Below, one piece after another: positions 21,486 to 34,689 of a stretch of DNA of 64,000 nt. The stretch spans positions 68,719,418 to 68,783,417 of the forward strand of contig NC_091135.1 in assembly GCF_041381155.1 (NCBI RefSeq). Reading direction: 5' to 3'. This stretch comes from Argopecten irradians. Its lineage: Eukaryota > Mollusca > Bivalvia > Pectinida > Pectinidae. The translations under genes were made by a program, and so were the position numbers. The notes under the pieces were generated by a model that saw only the letters and a list, made by a program, of their open reading frames with translations, ran no database searches and had not been told where the DNA came from. Numbering within the stretch: the stretch's first letter is position 1; each line of letters starts with the position of its first letter.

Positions 21486-24400
21486 ATGTTGACAGAGGAA
21501 CATGGGGATGCGCAGTGTGGAATCTGCTTTGAGCTGCTGGTTGAGCCCACCACACTGGTTTGTGGTCACACGTTTTGTAGACATTGTCTGGCCCAGTGGA
21601 CTGTCTCCAGTGGTAAACGATTATGTCCTAACTGTAAAGTGGAATGGCGGGGCTCACCAAAAGTTAACATCCTTATCAGGTAGACGGGCCATTTAAAGTC
21701 TTCTATGACCTGTCACACTCCTTGTTTGCTGTCAGTAGAATTTGGTATTTTTACGACTGTAATTTTACCTTTGATATAAATTTGTTTACACTATTTGTGT
21801 TCTTTGCTGAACAATATATCAAGCGTTTAATTGACTTTCATTATCACCATGTAATGGTCCATACATTCATTGCCTTTGCTATCATTTACTAAAATTCTTG
21901 TTATGCGAATAATTACATTTGTTTCAGGCAATGTTAGTTGACATTCACTTGTCTCAAGATATACGAGTTTATATATCATTCAATACCACTTCCAATATCA
22001 CGATACAAATCATAGACGTAAATACTATGTCATTTTGAGTTTTGGTTCATAACATTTGTGATTGGCTCAAGTCAGGGGGAACTAAAGATGTAACTAATAA
22101 CCATTCATTAGACATTTGCTTTATAATCTACATTAAATTCAAAATATAATTTTTGATCGATCAGTCACAAATTTCTGTTTATAGAAATATGTTGGAGAAT
22201 GCCTACTCTCAAAAGCTAGCACAAAGGATACGAGAGGTGAAAACAGACGAGAATCGACGTCTAATTGCAATGTTTGATACTATGACAAGTGATGCTGCTC
22301 GTCGTGAAATAATGCTTATGTTGCAAAATGGCGTCCAAGCAGGCCGCGGTACCCTCGAACAAAACAATGACGCAAGATGCAAGTATTTCTCCACGGGAAT
22401 CGCCATAGGAGTCCTGGTTAGTATCGTTAAGATAACTGATTATACGGTGTTGTAGATCTCACATGTCATCGGTTTATCATACGAATCTTTAAAAGGTTAT
22501 TTCACGATATGTAATGGTGTATCAGTGTAAGTTATGGTCAATTAACACGAAAGTTGGTGATTCCCCGCTGATCACCTAGACGACCAAGGTTCGTTTACCT
22601 TGGCTGATGTTAAACGATATAGGGCTACGTACGGGGCTCCAGTTTGCAACTACAATATCATCGTGTGTTTTCAAGTGAACCAATCAGTGAGATAAATCTG
22701 ACATCACTTTCTTTTTGTTGTATTGTATCAAAATGAAAAAAAGAGGGGCATTAAAATATCTGTCAGAAGGCAGTCGTCGTCGTTTTCTACGAATGAAGAA
22801 TGGGGAATATTCTACTTTAGATTTTCATTCAGTGTTATTTTACATGATGATATATAATGAAATCCTGTATATCCACAATGATAATGGCCGCTATTGTCTT
22901 TCAAATGCACAATTTATTGTTTTTATCTTGTGCTAATAAATCAATCCCACTTATCTGCAGGCATTTCTTATTTTTATTTACGGTTCGTTTCACACCTGTC
23001 TATTGATAGGTCATCTGTATCCTTGCCTATATTAGGAATCTCGGCCAGAGGAACCTCATCGACACACCAGTGAAGGAATGGAACACTGATGACGTCATAC
23101 AGTGGATGGGTCAGCTTGGTTCGTGGGCAGAGCGTTACTCCGACACGATCAGAAACAACGGCATTGGTACAGTCACCTTAATCAGACATGTTCGCCATTC
23201 ATAACTAACATTATGCTAGATGACATTTTATTCGCGCCAAATAAGTTAAGACTTAACCCAGAAAATGACATATCTTTGTACTTAAGCTGTTTTTGACAAA
23301 ACAGACAACGCTTACTATTTTTGGACGTATGGTTGTTTTCTCTTGTTACACGTCTCAGATAAAAAATTTTATCTGATCTGACGATTTTGTAGATTTTCGT
23401 TGTTTAAATATCTGAATTCTGTAAAAAATGACAAAGTGAAAGAATTATTTTTTTAGGAATACAATTGTATATGTAAAATTGTGCGCCTTTTAAGATCAGA
23501 TAATTTATGAAAAACGAAACGATTAAGAATTATCTAATATAAAAATTTCATTGGTAAGATCCCTGGTTATATATAGGATCTTATATGAGTGTTCATTTCA
23601 TATGAGATTGTATGAAACAAGTCTAAGAAGAATGTTGCGAGCCTTGGCGAGCAAAAATTAAAACCTCGAGACGAGTTTCATAAAATCTCATATGAAATTA
23701 ACACAAATTTAAGATACTTTTTATCACATAACTACAAAAACCTGCATAATAAAGAATTTCACGTCGAAATGTTTTCCGAAAATCCAGCACAGACTGCAAT
23801 TTTGTCCCGCCGTCCTCGTTATCCTGACGTTATTTTATTATTTATGTCTGACGTCACAATGAATTTCCAGCTAAAGAATATCGCTCAAGGTCATATTACA
23901 CTAGTGACATGCGTAGAAAATATTACACGGGTGAAATCACTGGATATCAGGCGGATAATGTGATAAAAAAAGTGTTGAAAGTTGTTCTATTACTTGTTTT
24001 CTTCATTCAGTATCGATATATTTGCTAAATACTTCTGACGGCCTATATTGTTGCAGCAACATAACGCCTTATACGGAACTAGCCTATCAATTACACCAGA
24101 CCTATGATTAATATGTATCTATGTCGTGTTGGAGACTCCTATACCCGTGTCTATTGCAGACGGCAGAATGTTGTTAGTGATGAAGGAGTCTGATGTAATA
24201 CATACACTTCACCTGACTGATGAGTTACAGAGACGAGTATTTCTCAGTGAAATAGCTGTACTAGCGTCTACAGGAAACAAGCCACCTAAAGATCTGTGGG
24301 AGTATAAGGTATGTAGTCATGTTATGATAAAGGCATACGAATGTCTCTGGTATCCTTTATTCACACTTATTATGTTATTTTCAGCTCAAGAAGGAAATGA

Positions 24401-26208
24401 AAATTTTCCTTGGCTGTCAACAACGTTTGATTTAATTAGCTTTTGTTGGTTAACATTGGGAATAACCAGGGTTATTTAAGGAAAGCCTGGAAACTTTGAG
24501 AAATAGGTGTTACGTGATAACTACATAACTATCCCGCACGGGTTTCGAACTTGCTAAACAGTGTTGAAGGGCTTATAGCAATATGCCGGTACACCATGCC
24601 ATCTGGAAACCGCGGTCCGAAAGTACTTCAACAATGTTTGATAATATAAGTGTTCATAGGCTGAGGTTCTAATGAAACACAAACAAGTTTTAAATGTGCA
24701 AATTTTTCTTCCATTTTCAGTCGAAGTATCCTTTCTTCACACTTGTCATGTTCTTCGGCTTCAAGCTTTGCCCTCGTGTCACCATAGCATACCTCTACCT
24801 GTTTGAATACACCACTGTCTATCTGCCGTTCATGAACTACGCTTGTCCAGAGTTTACTAACCAGGGAATGACACACGCAACTGCTGTAAGTAGCATCATA
24901 CATCTACATTATAAATTATCAATCATGCTTATGAGAAAATTATATAATCTAAACTTGTGATTAGTGATTCTTTGTATCAAGTGATGTACTTGTAACCAAA
25001 AATTAAAAAATCCGCTTTTGCATAGATTTATGTCGTGTGGAATGTGCGGAATCTGCCTTTATCGAAGAAGCCACATTCCGTCATAGTTGTAATTGTTTTG
25101 TTTTATGTGGCATATTCGTCAGGGCATGTAGTTAGGTTACAGTCTGAGTTGTGTGACCGCACTAAGTTTCATTAGTTTCGGTATGTAAGATATGTTATGA
25201 AAAACCCAAACGAACAAACAAAAATAACGGAAAAACCAAAAAAAACAAAATATGCGTAACATTAAATTCCACATTGATTTTGGCAAACAATAATAAAAAA
25301 ATGTATGCATACGAATGTTGCAATATGAATAGAATACAATTGTAATGTTGCAAAAAACTATCATGCCAATCGAAAACTTTTGTCAGTTTTCCAGAGTAGT
25401 CAGCACGATTTGTCAGCAGTACTGGTTATTTGGAAGATATGATGGTAATCGTTAAAGTTTTTTTTCAGTTTTCCAGAGTGGCCACCACGATTTGTCTGCC
25501 GTACTGGTTATTTGGAAGATATGCCTTAGCATGGTCGAGTACTCATTACTTTGTCAGTAGATACATCGTACTGATCTGTGTCCTCGCAACTGTTTATGAT
25601 GTCATGTGGTATCTTCCAATCTTCATGCGCAAATGGACCTTAAAGTAAGTAGTGTTACCTGGATATGACGTACACATGAAACAGACTTACAAAATACTTT
25701 ATGTAATATCACATGGATTGCAATTTTCTGTTATTAAACCATGCTGTGTACAGTTTAAACATAAATTTGAACACAAAGGGTATACTTTAAAATGGCCATG
25801 TTTATTGTATTATTTTATACAATCAAACCGTGTTATCTCAGAGCAAAAACTCTTATCAACAAATGCACTTATTTACCGGTAATCGTAATCGCCACAGGAA
25901 AGTCAATTAATGATTTCAATGATAATATGGATTATTTTGCATTTAAAATCAACAGTTTTATGTATAACAGATTCCCGTGATCCTCACAATAGAAACTAAA
26001 ACTGGTATTTGTGTATTTCAGAGACGTACATGCCCATGTCGTAGTCTACCTGAGGGTGCTGCTATTAATCCTGCTCTCTACCATAATGCCTTGGTTCGTG
26101 TATAACTTCTACTTCTATGACCATCTCTTGTCCTTGGTTCTCCTGTACCCCACAAGTATCCACACAATTTGGAAAAGATTGACGACAGTGACAGTGCCCA
26201 TACTGTAA
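21486..26208 (+). CDS. BFAR: BFAR-type RING/SAM multi-pass membrane protein (7 exons)
   Basis: Exons: 21486-21679, 22185-22416, 23010-23166, 24160-24308, 24721-24885, 25469-25644, 26022-26208. All have GT/AG borders and agreeing phases; the total is 1260 nt and 419 residues (human BFAR has 450). An in-frame TAA at 21474 fixes the start. Residues 11-50 are a C3HC4 RING finger (C11, C14, C26, H28, C31, C34, C47, C50). Residues ~133-150 form a membrane helix split by intron 2 (GIAIGVL/VICILAYI). A SAM domain spans ~160-225 (VKEWNTDDVIQWM to LQRRVFLSEI). Residues ~247-405 form several membrane helices. Known family members are ER-membrane E3 ubiquitin ligases that also bind Bcl-2 family proteins and restrain cell death; the same role is inferred here. 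The SAM domain is split after NNGI by intron 3. A partial paralogue lies upstream at 13375-15889. A truncated copy of exon 6 lies just before exon 6. Confidence 0.93.
23589..23703. repeat. Foldback (hairpin) MITE in intron 3 of BFAR
   Basis: The ~30 base arms TTTCATATGAGATTGTATGA and TCATAAAATCTCATATGAAA are inverted around ~55 bases containing GCGAGCCTTGGCGAGC. No coding content. Confidence 0.65.
25378..25441 (+). repeat. Truncated duplicate of BFAR exon 6 acceptor and exon start
   Basis: The sequence TTTTGTCAGTTTTCCAGAGT to TTATTTGGAAGATATG repeats the acceptor and first ~60 bases of exon 6 (25461-25528) with about five differences, then stops at ATGATGG. It carries a usable-looking acceptor (CAG at about 25383) but no matching donor, so it is a decoy or a dead exon fragment. 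Confidence 0.85.
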
Positions 26209-27282
26209 TGAGTTACATATTATAACACCCCCACCTCACCTTCTTGCTTCTCTGTTAATATTTATAGCATAATTCCAAAGGCATCCAATGACTTCGTCAT
26301 ATGTCACTAGTGTACTAACCTGGAGATATTTTCATTGGTTCTAAATTCATTTTGACGTCATAGATTGACCTTTATAAAAAATGACGTGACGTCATGATTC
26401 AGGGACGTTGGTACAAAACACATTTTGACGTTGAGATTTCTCAAAATATAGGTGATTGTAGCTATGTGATAAAACATACCTTAAATGTGTGTTCATTTCA
26501 TATGTATTGTTGTTGTTTACATAGTAGTAGTGATAATGGTCTTCATTCTGATTAACATCTCAATATATCTTTGGCCAAGGAAATTAATATACATGTAACT
26601 GCAAATATATGCAAAACATTAATTTGGGAAAAGAAAATCGCTCTGTGAGTTTTCTTTGTCTGGATGTCTAGATTACCTACATTAGTTTAAATATTCTAGT
26701 GCTAATGGTAATATTCATGATTCATATGTCTTTCATACCTACGGGTGTAATACTGGCTGGTCTAGGGCAATGCACTCATGTTGCATGAGGCTGCATTGCA
26801 TGGCTACCGATGCAATTAAGCCTCGTGACGTCACAGCGTCAACAAAATTACTATTTCCTCGGTAAAATTTTAACAATTTTTTTCACAAACTTGCCTGGTT
26901 GTGCACAAGAAGATGCAAACAACGGAATTTGTGTTGAAAATATCACGTTATTCTTCATGTATAAAATATTGACTTGCAGTCGAGGTATTCTTCGAATTTA
27001 TTTCAAAATGGTGTGATATTATAGCTGTAAAATTACAATAAAAAGTCGAGGTATGAAAGAAAAATACTCTTTCATAAGTGGATATGAAGGATAGGGATAT
27101 TCTACCCGAGGGTCACAAAATGTAGTTAAACCCGAGGCTTCCTATCCTTCATATCCACATATAAAAGAGTCTTATATTACTTCACCACTGGAGATTGTCT
27201 ATCAAGTTTAAAAATAGATATTTAAATCATAAGCCAACTACGTCAAACAGACGTAAATAAAATTATGTGCCACACAAAAAGA
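26209..27282. other. 3' flank of BFAR, no gene; one foldback element
   Basis: No clear poly(A) signal is seen close to the stop. At 27065-27170 arms ACTCTTTCATAAGTGGATAT and ATATCCACATATAAAAGAGT form a foldback element (CCCGAGGG/CCCGAGG core). Otherwise AT-rich sequence with no supported exon; the 68-codon frame at 26810 lacks recognisable features. Confidence 0.5.
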
Positions 27283-30200
27283 CACGTACACTTATATAAC
27301 AAGGATGGTTAGCTAGCAAGTAATACCTGTAAGGCTTTAAGGTCGACTTATATAACACGGATTGTTAGCTAGCAAGCATTATTTGTATGGCTTTAGGTCG
27401 ACTTATATAACACGGATGGTTAGCTAGCAAGTATTACCTGTATGGCTTTAGGTCGACGTAATTACAATGGATCGTTAGCTAGCAAGTAATACCTGTATGG
27501 CTTTAGGTCGACTTATATAACACGGATGGTTAACTAGCAAGTAATACCTGTAGGGCTTTTGGTCGACTTATATAACCCCGATGGTTAGCTATCAAGTAAT
27601 ACATGTAGGGCTTAAGGTCGACTTATATACAACGGATCGTTAGCTATCAAGTAATACCTGTATGACTTTAGGTCGACTTATATTACACGGATGGTTAGCT
27701 AGCAAGTATTACCTGTATGACTTTTGGTCGACTTATATACAATGGATCGTTAGCTATCAAGTAATACCTGTATGACTTTAGGTCGACTTATATAACACGG
27801 ATGTTTAGCTAGCAAGTATTACCTGTATGACTATTGGTCGACTTATATACAACGGATGGTTAGCTATCAAGTAATACCTGTATGACTGTAGGTCGACTTA
27901 TATAATACGGATCGTTAGCTAGCAAGTAATACATGTATGGCTTTAGGTCGACTTATATAATACGGATCGTTAGCTAGCAAGTAATGCATGTATGGCTTTT
28001 TGTCGACTTATATAACAAGGATGGTTAGCTAGCGAGTATTAACTGTAAGGCTATAGGTTAACTTATATACAACGGACGGTTAGTTATCAAGTAATACCTG
28101 TATGACTGTAGGTCGACTTATATAACACGGATCGTTAGCAAGCAAGTAATACATGTATGGCTTTTTGTCGACTTATATATCACGGATGGTTAGCTAGCAA
28201 GTAATACCTGTAGGGCTTTAGGTCGACTTATATAACTCGGATTGTTAGTTAGCAAGTAATACTTGTATTGCTTTAGGTCGACTTATATAACACGGATGGT
28301 TTGCTAGCAAGTATTACCTGTATGGCTTTAGGTCGACTTATATATCACGGATGGTTAGCTAGCAAGTAATACCTGTAGGGCTTTAGGTCGACTTATATAC
28401 AATGGATCGTTAGCTAGCAAGTAATATATGTATGGCTTTAGGTCGACTTATATAACACGGATGGTTAGCTAGCAAGTATTACCTGTATGGCTTTAGGTCG
28501 ACTTATATAACACGGATCGTTAGTTAGCAAGTAATACCTGTATGGCTTTAGGTCGAGTTATATAACACGGATCGTTAGTTAACAAGTATTACCTGTATGG
28601 CTTTAGGTCGAGTTATATAACACGGATGGTTAACTAGCAAGTAATACCTGTATGGCTTTAGGTCGACTTATATAACACGGATCGTTAGCTAGCAAGTATT
28701 ACCTGTATGGCTTTACGTCGACTTATATAACACGGATCGTTAGCTAGCAAGTATTACCTGTATGGCTTTACGTCGACTTATATAACACGGATCGTTAGCT
28801 AGCAAGTATTACCTGTATGGCTTTAGGTCGACTTATATAACACGGATCGTTAGTTAGCAAGTATTACCTGTATGGCTTTAGGTCGACTTATATAACACGG
28901 ATCGTTAGCTAGCAAGTAATACTTGTATGGCTTTACGTCGACTTATATAACACGGATCGTTAGCTAGCAAGTATTACCTGTATGGCTTTAGGTCGACTTA
29001 TATAACACGCATCGTTAGCTAGCAAGTATTACCTGTATGGCTTTACGTCGACTTATATAACACGGATCGTTAGCTAGCAAGTATTACCTGTATGGCTTTA
29101 GGTCGACTTATATAACACGGATCGTTAGCTAGCAAGTATTACCTGTATGGCTTTAGGTCGACTTATATAACACGGATCGTTAGTTAGCAAGTATTACCTG
29201 TATGGCTTTACGTCGACTTATATAACACGGATCGTTAGCTAGCAAGTATTACCTGTATGGCTTTAGGTCGACTTATATAACACGGATCGTTAACTAGCAA
29301 GTAATACCTGTATGGCTTTAGGTCGACTTATATAACACGGATCGTTAGCTAGCAAGTAATACCTGTATGGCTTTAGGTCGAGTTATATAACACGGATGGT
29401 TAACTAGCAAGTAATACCTGTATGGCTTTTGGTCGACTTATATAACACGGATGTTTAGCTAGCAAGTAATATATGTATGGCTTTAGGTCGACTTATATAC
29501 AACGGATGGTTATCAAGCAAGTAATACCTGCATAACTTTAGGTCGACTTATATAACACGGATGGTTAGCTATCAAGTAATACCTGTATGGCTTTAGGTCG
29601 ACTTATATACAACGGATCGTTAGATTGCATGTAATACATTTATGCTGTAGGTCGACCTATTGCAACGGATGGTTAGCTAGCAAGTATTACCTGTATGACT
29701 TTTGGTCGACTTATATACAACGGATGGTTAGCTAGCAAGTTATACCTGTATGGCTTTAGGTCGACTTATATACAACGGATGGTTAGCTAGCAAGTATTAC
29801 CTGTATGGCTTTAGGTCGACTTATATAACACGGATGTTTAGCTAGCAAGTATTACCTGTATGACTTTTGGTCGACTTATATACAACGGATGGTTAGCTAG
29901 CAAGTTATACCTGTATGGCTTTAGGTCGACTTATATACAACGGATGGTTAGCTAGCAAGTAATACCTGTATGGCTTTAGGTCGACTTATATAACACGGAT
30001 CGTTAGCTAGCAAGTAATACATGTATGGCTTTAGGTCGACTTATTTACAACGGATGGTTAGCTATCAAGTAATACCTGTATGGCTTCACGTCGACTTATA
30101 TAACACGGATGGTTAGCTAGCAAGTATTACCTGTATGACTTTTGGTCGACTTATATACAACGGATGGTTAGCTAACGAGTATTACCTGTATGGCTTTAGG

Positions 30201-30420
30201 TTAAGTTATATAACACGGATGGTTAACTAGCAAGTAATACCTGTATGGCTTTAGGTCGACTTATATAACACGGATCGTTAGCTAGCAAGTAATACCTGTA
30301 TGACTTTAGGTCGACTTATATAATACGGATCGTTAGCTAGCAAGTAATACATGTATGGCTTTTTGTCGACTTATATAACAAGGATGGTTAGCTAGCGAGT
30401 AATACCTGTATGGCTTTTGG
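27283..30420 (+). repeat. 55 bp satellite, ~57 copies
   Basis: The unit is GGTCGACTTATATAACACGG, ATGGTTAGCTAGCAAGTAAT, ACCTGTATGGCTTTA. The array is continuous for 3.1 kb. Interior copies (28650-29350) are nearly identical to one another, and the edges diverge more, as expected from unequal exchange. No reading frame persists. Confidence 0.95.
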
Positions 30421-31065
30421 TAGAACATTCTTGTAAATCATCTAACATGGTATATCCATGTATGCATCCGTTCCATGCAGTTAAAGTACTTATGTGCTGT
30501 GTGTATGGGTAGTAGGTTACGCGTGGTATGACAGTTGTGTGCATGCATGAATGAGAATATGTAAGGTAGAATGACGTCTTCATATACAAGTAAAACTATT
30601 TATAAAAAACATGCATTTCTGTATCTTTGATCTATGAATAGACAACATGTTGTTGTATTGGAATGTGATAAAGGTTTTTGTTATAGAATGTGAAAGTAAG
30701 GTGAGAGCTGGCTTGGGTGACGACATTGTTCATATTCTTGAAAATGTGACATTGTTCATATTCTTGAAGATGTTTACCTGTTCTGGGAATTACATTTTTG
30801 TCTGTGTTAAGATAAATAGATAATTTCTAGTACATTACAACTTAATCATCTATCTTTAATGCATGTGTTATAATACATTCTTTTTATTCTTTCTTACTTT
30901 TGTGTATCTGTTACAAGTGATATGTTACATAACAATTTGTGAATGTTATTGATACATCCTTACTGTGATATTTTATGTAAAAAATTGAAATGAGGTGTAG
31001 TGCGTATAGGCTGTATTAAAATATGCTGTATCATGTCTTGTTACTTATATATATATACAAGTACG
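30421..31065. other. Unique-looking spacer, no gene
   Basis: AT-rich. One small direct duplication (GTGACATTGTTCATATTCTT region, 30719-30772) is the only structure I see. Confidence 0.5.
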
Positions 31066-31426
31066 TTTAAAGATGCTCCACTGCTGAAAAATGGTATTGT
31101 TTTTCTAGTAAAATCATAAGCAGTCAAATTAGTATTATTCTTCAGTTACAAAATTTACTTTCATTACACCATTATCACCAATGAAAAGTTTGACCTTCTA
31201 ATTTAATTCACGATGAAAATATCAAAAATAAGTAATTGCATACCAAAAAAATCCATGGCTTTATGTCCTATATAGAATGAAGTACTGAATGCGCATGCAC
31301 AAAAAGCAAAATAAATTATTTTATATTTTTTGTGTTTCTTTGGCATATATATATACGATTTAACACCAATTATTGTTCAAATGATGAGTAAATTTTATCC
31401 TCTATCGACGGAGGAGCATCTTTAAA
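31066..31426. mobile_element. MITE with TTTAAAGATGCTCC terminal inverted repeats
   Basis: The 361 bp element begins TTTAAAGATGCTCC and ends GGAGCATCTTTAAA. The interior is AT-rich and non-coding. The terminal 14 bases are perfect inverted repeats. Confidence 0.8.
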
Positions 31427-31869
31427 ATTAAAATTATTATCCGAATTACTGCAATGTGGTTATGTGATCCGAACTGACAGAAACAAATTACTTGCCTATA
31501 CCAATTTTAGGATTCAAAATCTCTTACTGTTATCTTATGATACCTGCAAGAAAATTTGGAGTACGTATTTTGGATGAACAACATGAATTTTTTTCTACAA
31601 TACGTTTTCCTACTAGACAATTCATGAATTATAATATTTTTTTTTGTTTTGCGCGCGAGACTGCATTACAACTTCTTTATTGGGGATAGGCTGATTAAGG
31701 CTGCTCGTGTCGCGTTTTATGAAATAGTTGTCATGTGATGTAGATTCATTCCTGGAGACCCTGTCACTGATGTCATTATACAATTCGCAGTAATCCATTT
31801 TACACCTATTTAAGACACTTGGAATATCATCACGTATATTACCGTTGTTTTCCACAACCTGCATAGGAA
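31427..31869. other. No gene supported
   Basis: Small frames on both strands without domain or splice evidence. It may be the 5' flank or an eroded upstream part of the LINE fragment that follows. Confidence 0.35.
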
Positions 31870-32390
31870 TTAGATGCTTCCTTTCATGGGCGATACACGA
31901 AATTGCCAGTGGAGCAGCGTGAATGTCCTTTTTGTCCAGATAAAGTGGGAGATGAACCTCGTATTCTCTGTGACTGTCCTGTCTATAGCGATATCAGACT
32001 ATATCTGTTCGAAAAAGCAGCGAACTGTTACAGTAATTTTAATGAGCTCACTTCAATTGAAAAGATGTTTTATTTATTCTGTGATAATGAACTTCAATTT
32101 CTATTATTTAAAACAATCTATCAAATGATGAAACAAAGAAGGCTAATTTTAAGAATATAAAGAATTATTTTTAATGATACCATGGTGCAATTTTATTTTT
32201 GTACTTCACATGTGATTTTTAACATAGTTTTTATTTGTATAACAATGAGGATTTTTAACTTTATGTACATTTTCATAAGTGTTTTATAAGCCTACATATC
32301 TGGGCATAAAAATTACTTGTAAATTTATTTTATCAATGGCTGTATATGTTTGCGATGCGTGACACTTAAATAAAATAATGATTGATTGAT
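31870..32390 (+). mobile_element. LINE 3' end fragment (RT C-terminal zinc-knuckle)
   Basis: The frame covering about 31885-32160 reads KLPVEQRECPFC, then DEPRILCDCPVYSDIRLYLF and EKMFYLF, then TAA. This is the pattern seen at the C-terminus of non-LTR retrotransposon proteins in many invertebrates. The 3' end at about 32370-32390 carries ATGATTGATTGATT, a LINE-type simple tail. It is strongly 5'-truncated. Confidence 0.7.
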
Positions 32391-33159
32391 TTATCGTAAA
32401 AAAAATTTTAAAATGTTAAAGCAACGACATTTAGACGTCAAACTCTCATAAATTGTATCATTTCTGCAAACGCCCAATATTAGTAGAAGTCGCCATTTCT
32501 GACTCTTGCTGAACCACTGAGATATATTATCCACGTGGTGACCTATCCGCTCACTAGGTCAACTTTTATTGCTTGATCAATACCAAATAAACCTTTCAAC
32601 AATAAAATAGTTATTGTGGATTTAGGGTGTGGTGCGTCACAAAAAGAAATACAGCTGCTGTGTGATGGATCGACTATGACTGTACTGGAGTCACTGTCAT
32701 CGATTACAAGTTCAAAATTTGAACAATAAATAAGAAATTGTTTCACAAAATTCCAATAACTTTCAAGCTTTCTTCATTTTCAGTGGGCCATACCAGTCCC
32801 ATTCTTTAGCGTTTAGTAATGATATTCTACTCCTAACATACATTTTTATTATTTATCGTTTTCTTTTTTAATATCAACCAATAACCAAAGTTTCTTGTGA
32901 ATGTTATACAGTTATATAAATAGCAGCGAAACCATTTGTATTTAAAAAAGTACGTTTGTGATTCTTTTGTGATAGTTTTTCTACAGATTTCTTTGATTTT
33001 TTATTAAAACATTATTTACAGTCAAAAGTGCTTGAAATACACAGTAAAGCAACACATGTTTCATAAAAATTGAAGCGAGCAAAGAACTACCACGTTACGG
33101 TTTATCGCGAATTTTCATTTTAATGTATTACAAGAAGTATCTGTTTCCTCTTAACAACA
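32391..33159. other. No gene supported
   Basis: AT-rich sequence. The 67-codon minus-strand frame at 32543-32746 has no recognisable domain. Confidence 0.45.
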
Positions 33160-33465
33160 CTTAATCCGATTCGGAAAGTACTATTTCATATATTGCGTGA
33201 CAAAAAGTACTTTATTATTTCTTATATAGCATATGATACTCACCGTGACAAAATTTAAGACTAATATATAATTCCTTATTTAACATATGGTTCTTTCTAT
33301 GTCAACAAGTTAGACTTATTTACAATTCCTGATGTAACATAGGATACTATCCATGACAAAACGTATTCATAACTCCTTATATAACCACGATACTTTACGT
33401 GACAAAATGTTAGACACTTTTATAATTCCTTATACAACCTAGGGTACTTTCCATGACAAAACAAT
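33160..33465 (+). repeat. Degenerate ~60 bp tandem repeat, ~5 copies
   Basis: Units share TTATAATTCCTTATATAAC, a GATACTTTCC-like block and ATGACAAAA, with many substitutions. It is an old minisatellite. Confidence 0.65.
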
Positions 33466-33919
33466 CAAGCAATTCTCTTTATTCAGTGATAGCCCATAGT
33501 ACATGTAAAGTTAAAAAAAATTTATTTCAAAATACACAGTCAATTTGCTCTGTAAACCGACCACAGTGTCGATAAACCAGCATATCTTCAGCATAAAGCA
33601 GTAATACAATATTGTCTATACAACTGTTTACAAATACATCTTTTATGTCTTTGCATCTCATGAAATTCGTTTAAAATTATACAAAAACCAGAAGACTTAC
33701 CAAACAGCCTTGCCTGGTACCGACTGTACAGTGGAAATGCTCTGATAACCTTAACCTATCTACTTTCACACATGATGTTGATTTTGACTACATTGATGAT
33801 ATGACGTCAAAAATTTGCAAGTTATACTATTTTTCAGTAATACATACTTAAAAAGTGTGTGCATGACACTATTAAATGCCAAAAACCTATAAAACGACAG
33901 TATATTCTCCCTTACTTCA
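33466..33919. other. No gene supported
   Basis: AT-rich sequence with no exon, RNA gene or repeat that I can support. Confidence 0.4.
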
Positions 33920-34275
33920 CAGGGATATCCCGTGGTTGCTAGAGGAAAGATTAATAGAATCTTACATGGGCCTGTCAGGTGGACAGGGATTATTCAACCC
34001 GAGTGAAATATTTTGGCTGGTCAACCCGAGGCTTGCCGAGGGTTGATGGTCAAAATCTTTCACGAGGGTTGAGATATCCCTGTCCACCTGACAGCCATGT
34101 AAGATTCTTTTTCTCTCACACTTTAACGAGAAATGGTGAAGAACGTCACTGAGCGTAAAAATAGTCGCCGCATTTGTATGATGACGTCACCATCTAGCGC
34201 GTATGAGCTGTCTTTTCCCTACCCCGGTAAAAGACAGAGTTATTTATTCCCCAGCAACCGCGGGATAACCCTGTT
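33920..34275. mobile_element. Nested foldback MITE
   Basis: The outer inverted pair AGGGATATCCCGTGGTTGCT (33921) and AGCAACCGCGGGATAACCCT (34253) encloses an inner hairpin at 33957-34107. The inner arms run from AATCTTACATGGGCCTGTCA to TGACAGCCATGTAAGATT, each ~33 bases. No protein is encoded. Confidence 0.65.
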
Positions 34276-34509
34276 AAGTATGGGAGAAAACTCTATTTTA
34301 CACATGGGATGTAAGACAGCTAACACGCGCTTGACAATAACGTCACGTCATCAAAATATTGTACATGCGGTGTAGCTGCGGCGTGTATTGTCGATGATGT
34401 CATGAATTTTGAAGCATAACGACGTTCCTGTGATTATGACGCGGTGAAAAAGCTGGCAAGCAACAAGAATTTCATATTTTTTCCAATAACTAAGTGGTAA
34501 AATGAATCA

Positions 34510-34660
34510 AAAATGGGTCTGTCAAGTGGAAAGGGATATCTAGACCCTCGTGAAAGATCTTGGCCGTCAAACATTGACAAGGCTCAGGTTGACATGCCAA
34601 AATCTTCCAAGATGGTTGAGATATCCCTGTCCACTTGACATGTCCATGTAAGATTGTATT
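34510..34660. repeat. Degraded second copy of the foldback hairpin
   Basis: It matches 33957-34107 in layout (GGGTCTGTCAAGTGGAAAGG, then ATATCCCTGTCCACTTGACA and CATGTAAGATT) with more mismatches. It is an older copy of the same family. Confidence 0.6.
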
Positions 34661-34689
34661 AGAGTGTGTCCTTTGATCTTGATATATGC

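Noticed and set aside
22715-22936. 73-codon frame inside BFAR intron 2
   Set aside because: No domain, and including it would break the agreeing phases of exons 2 and 3.
27283-30420. CRISPR-like array
   Set aside because: Whole 55 base units repeat end to end without unique spacers, in an animal genome; it is a satellite.
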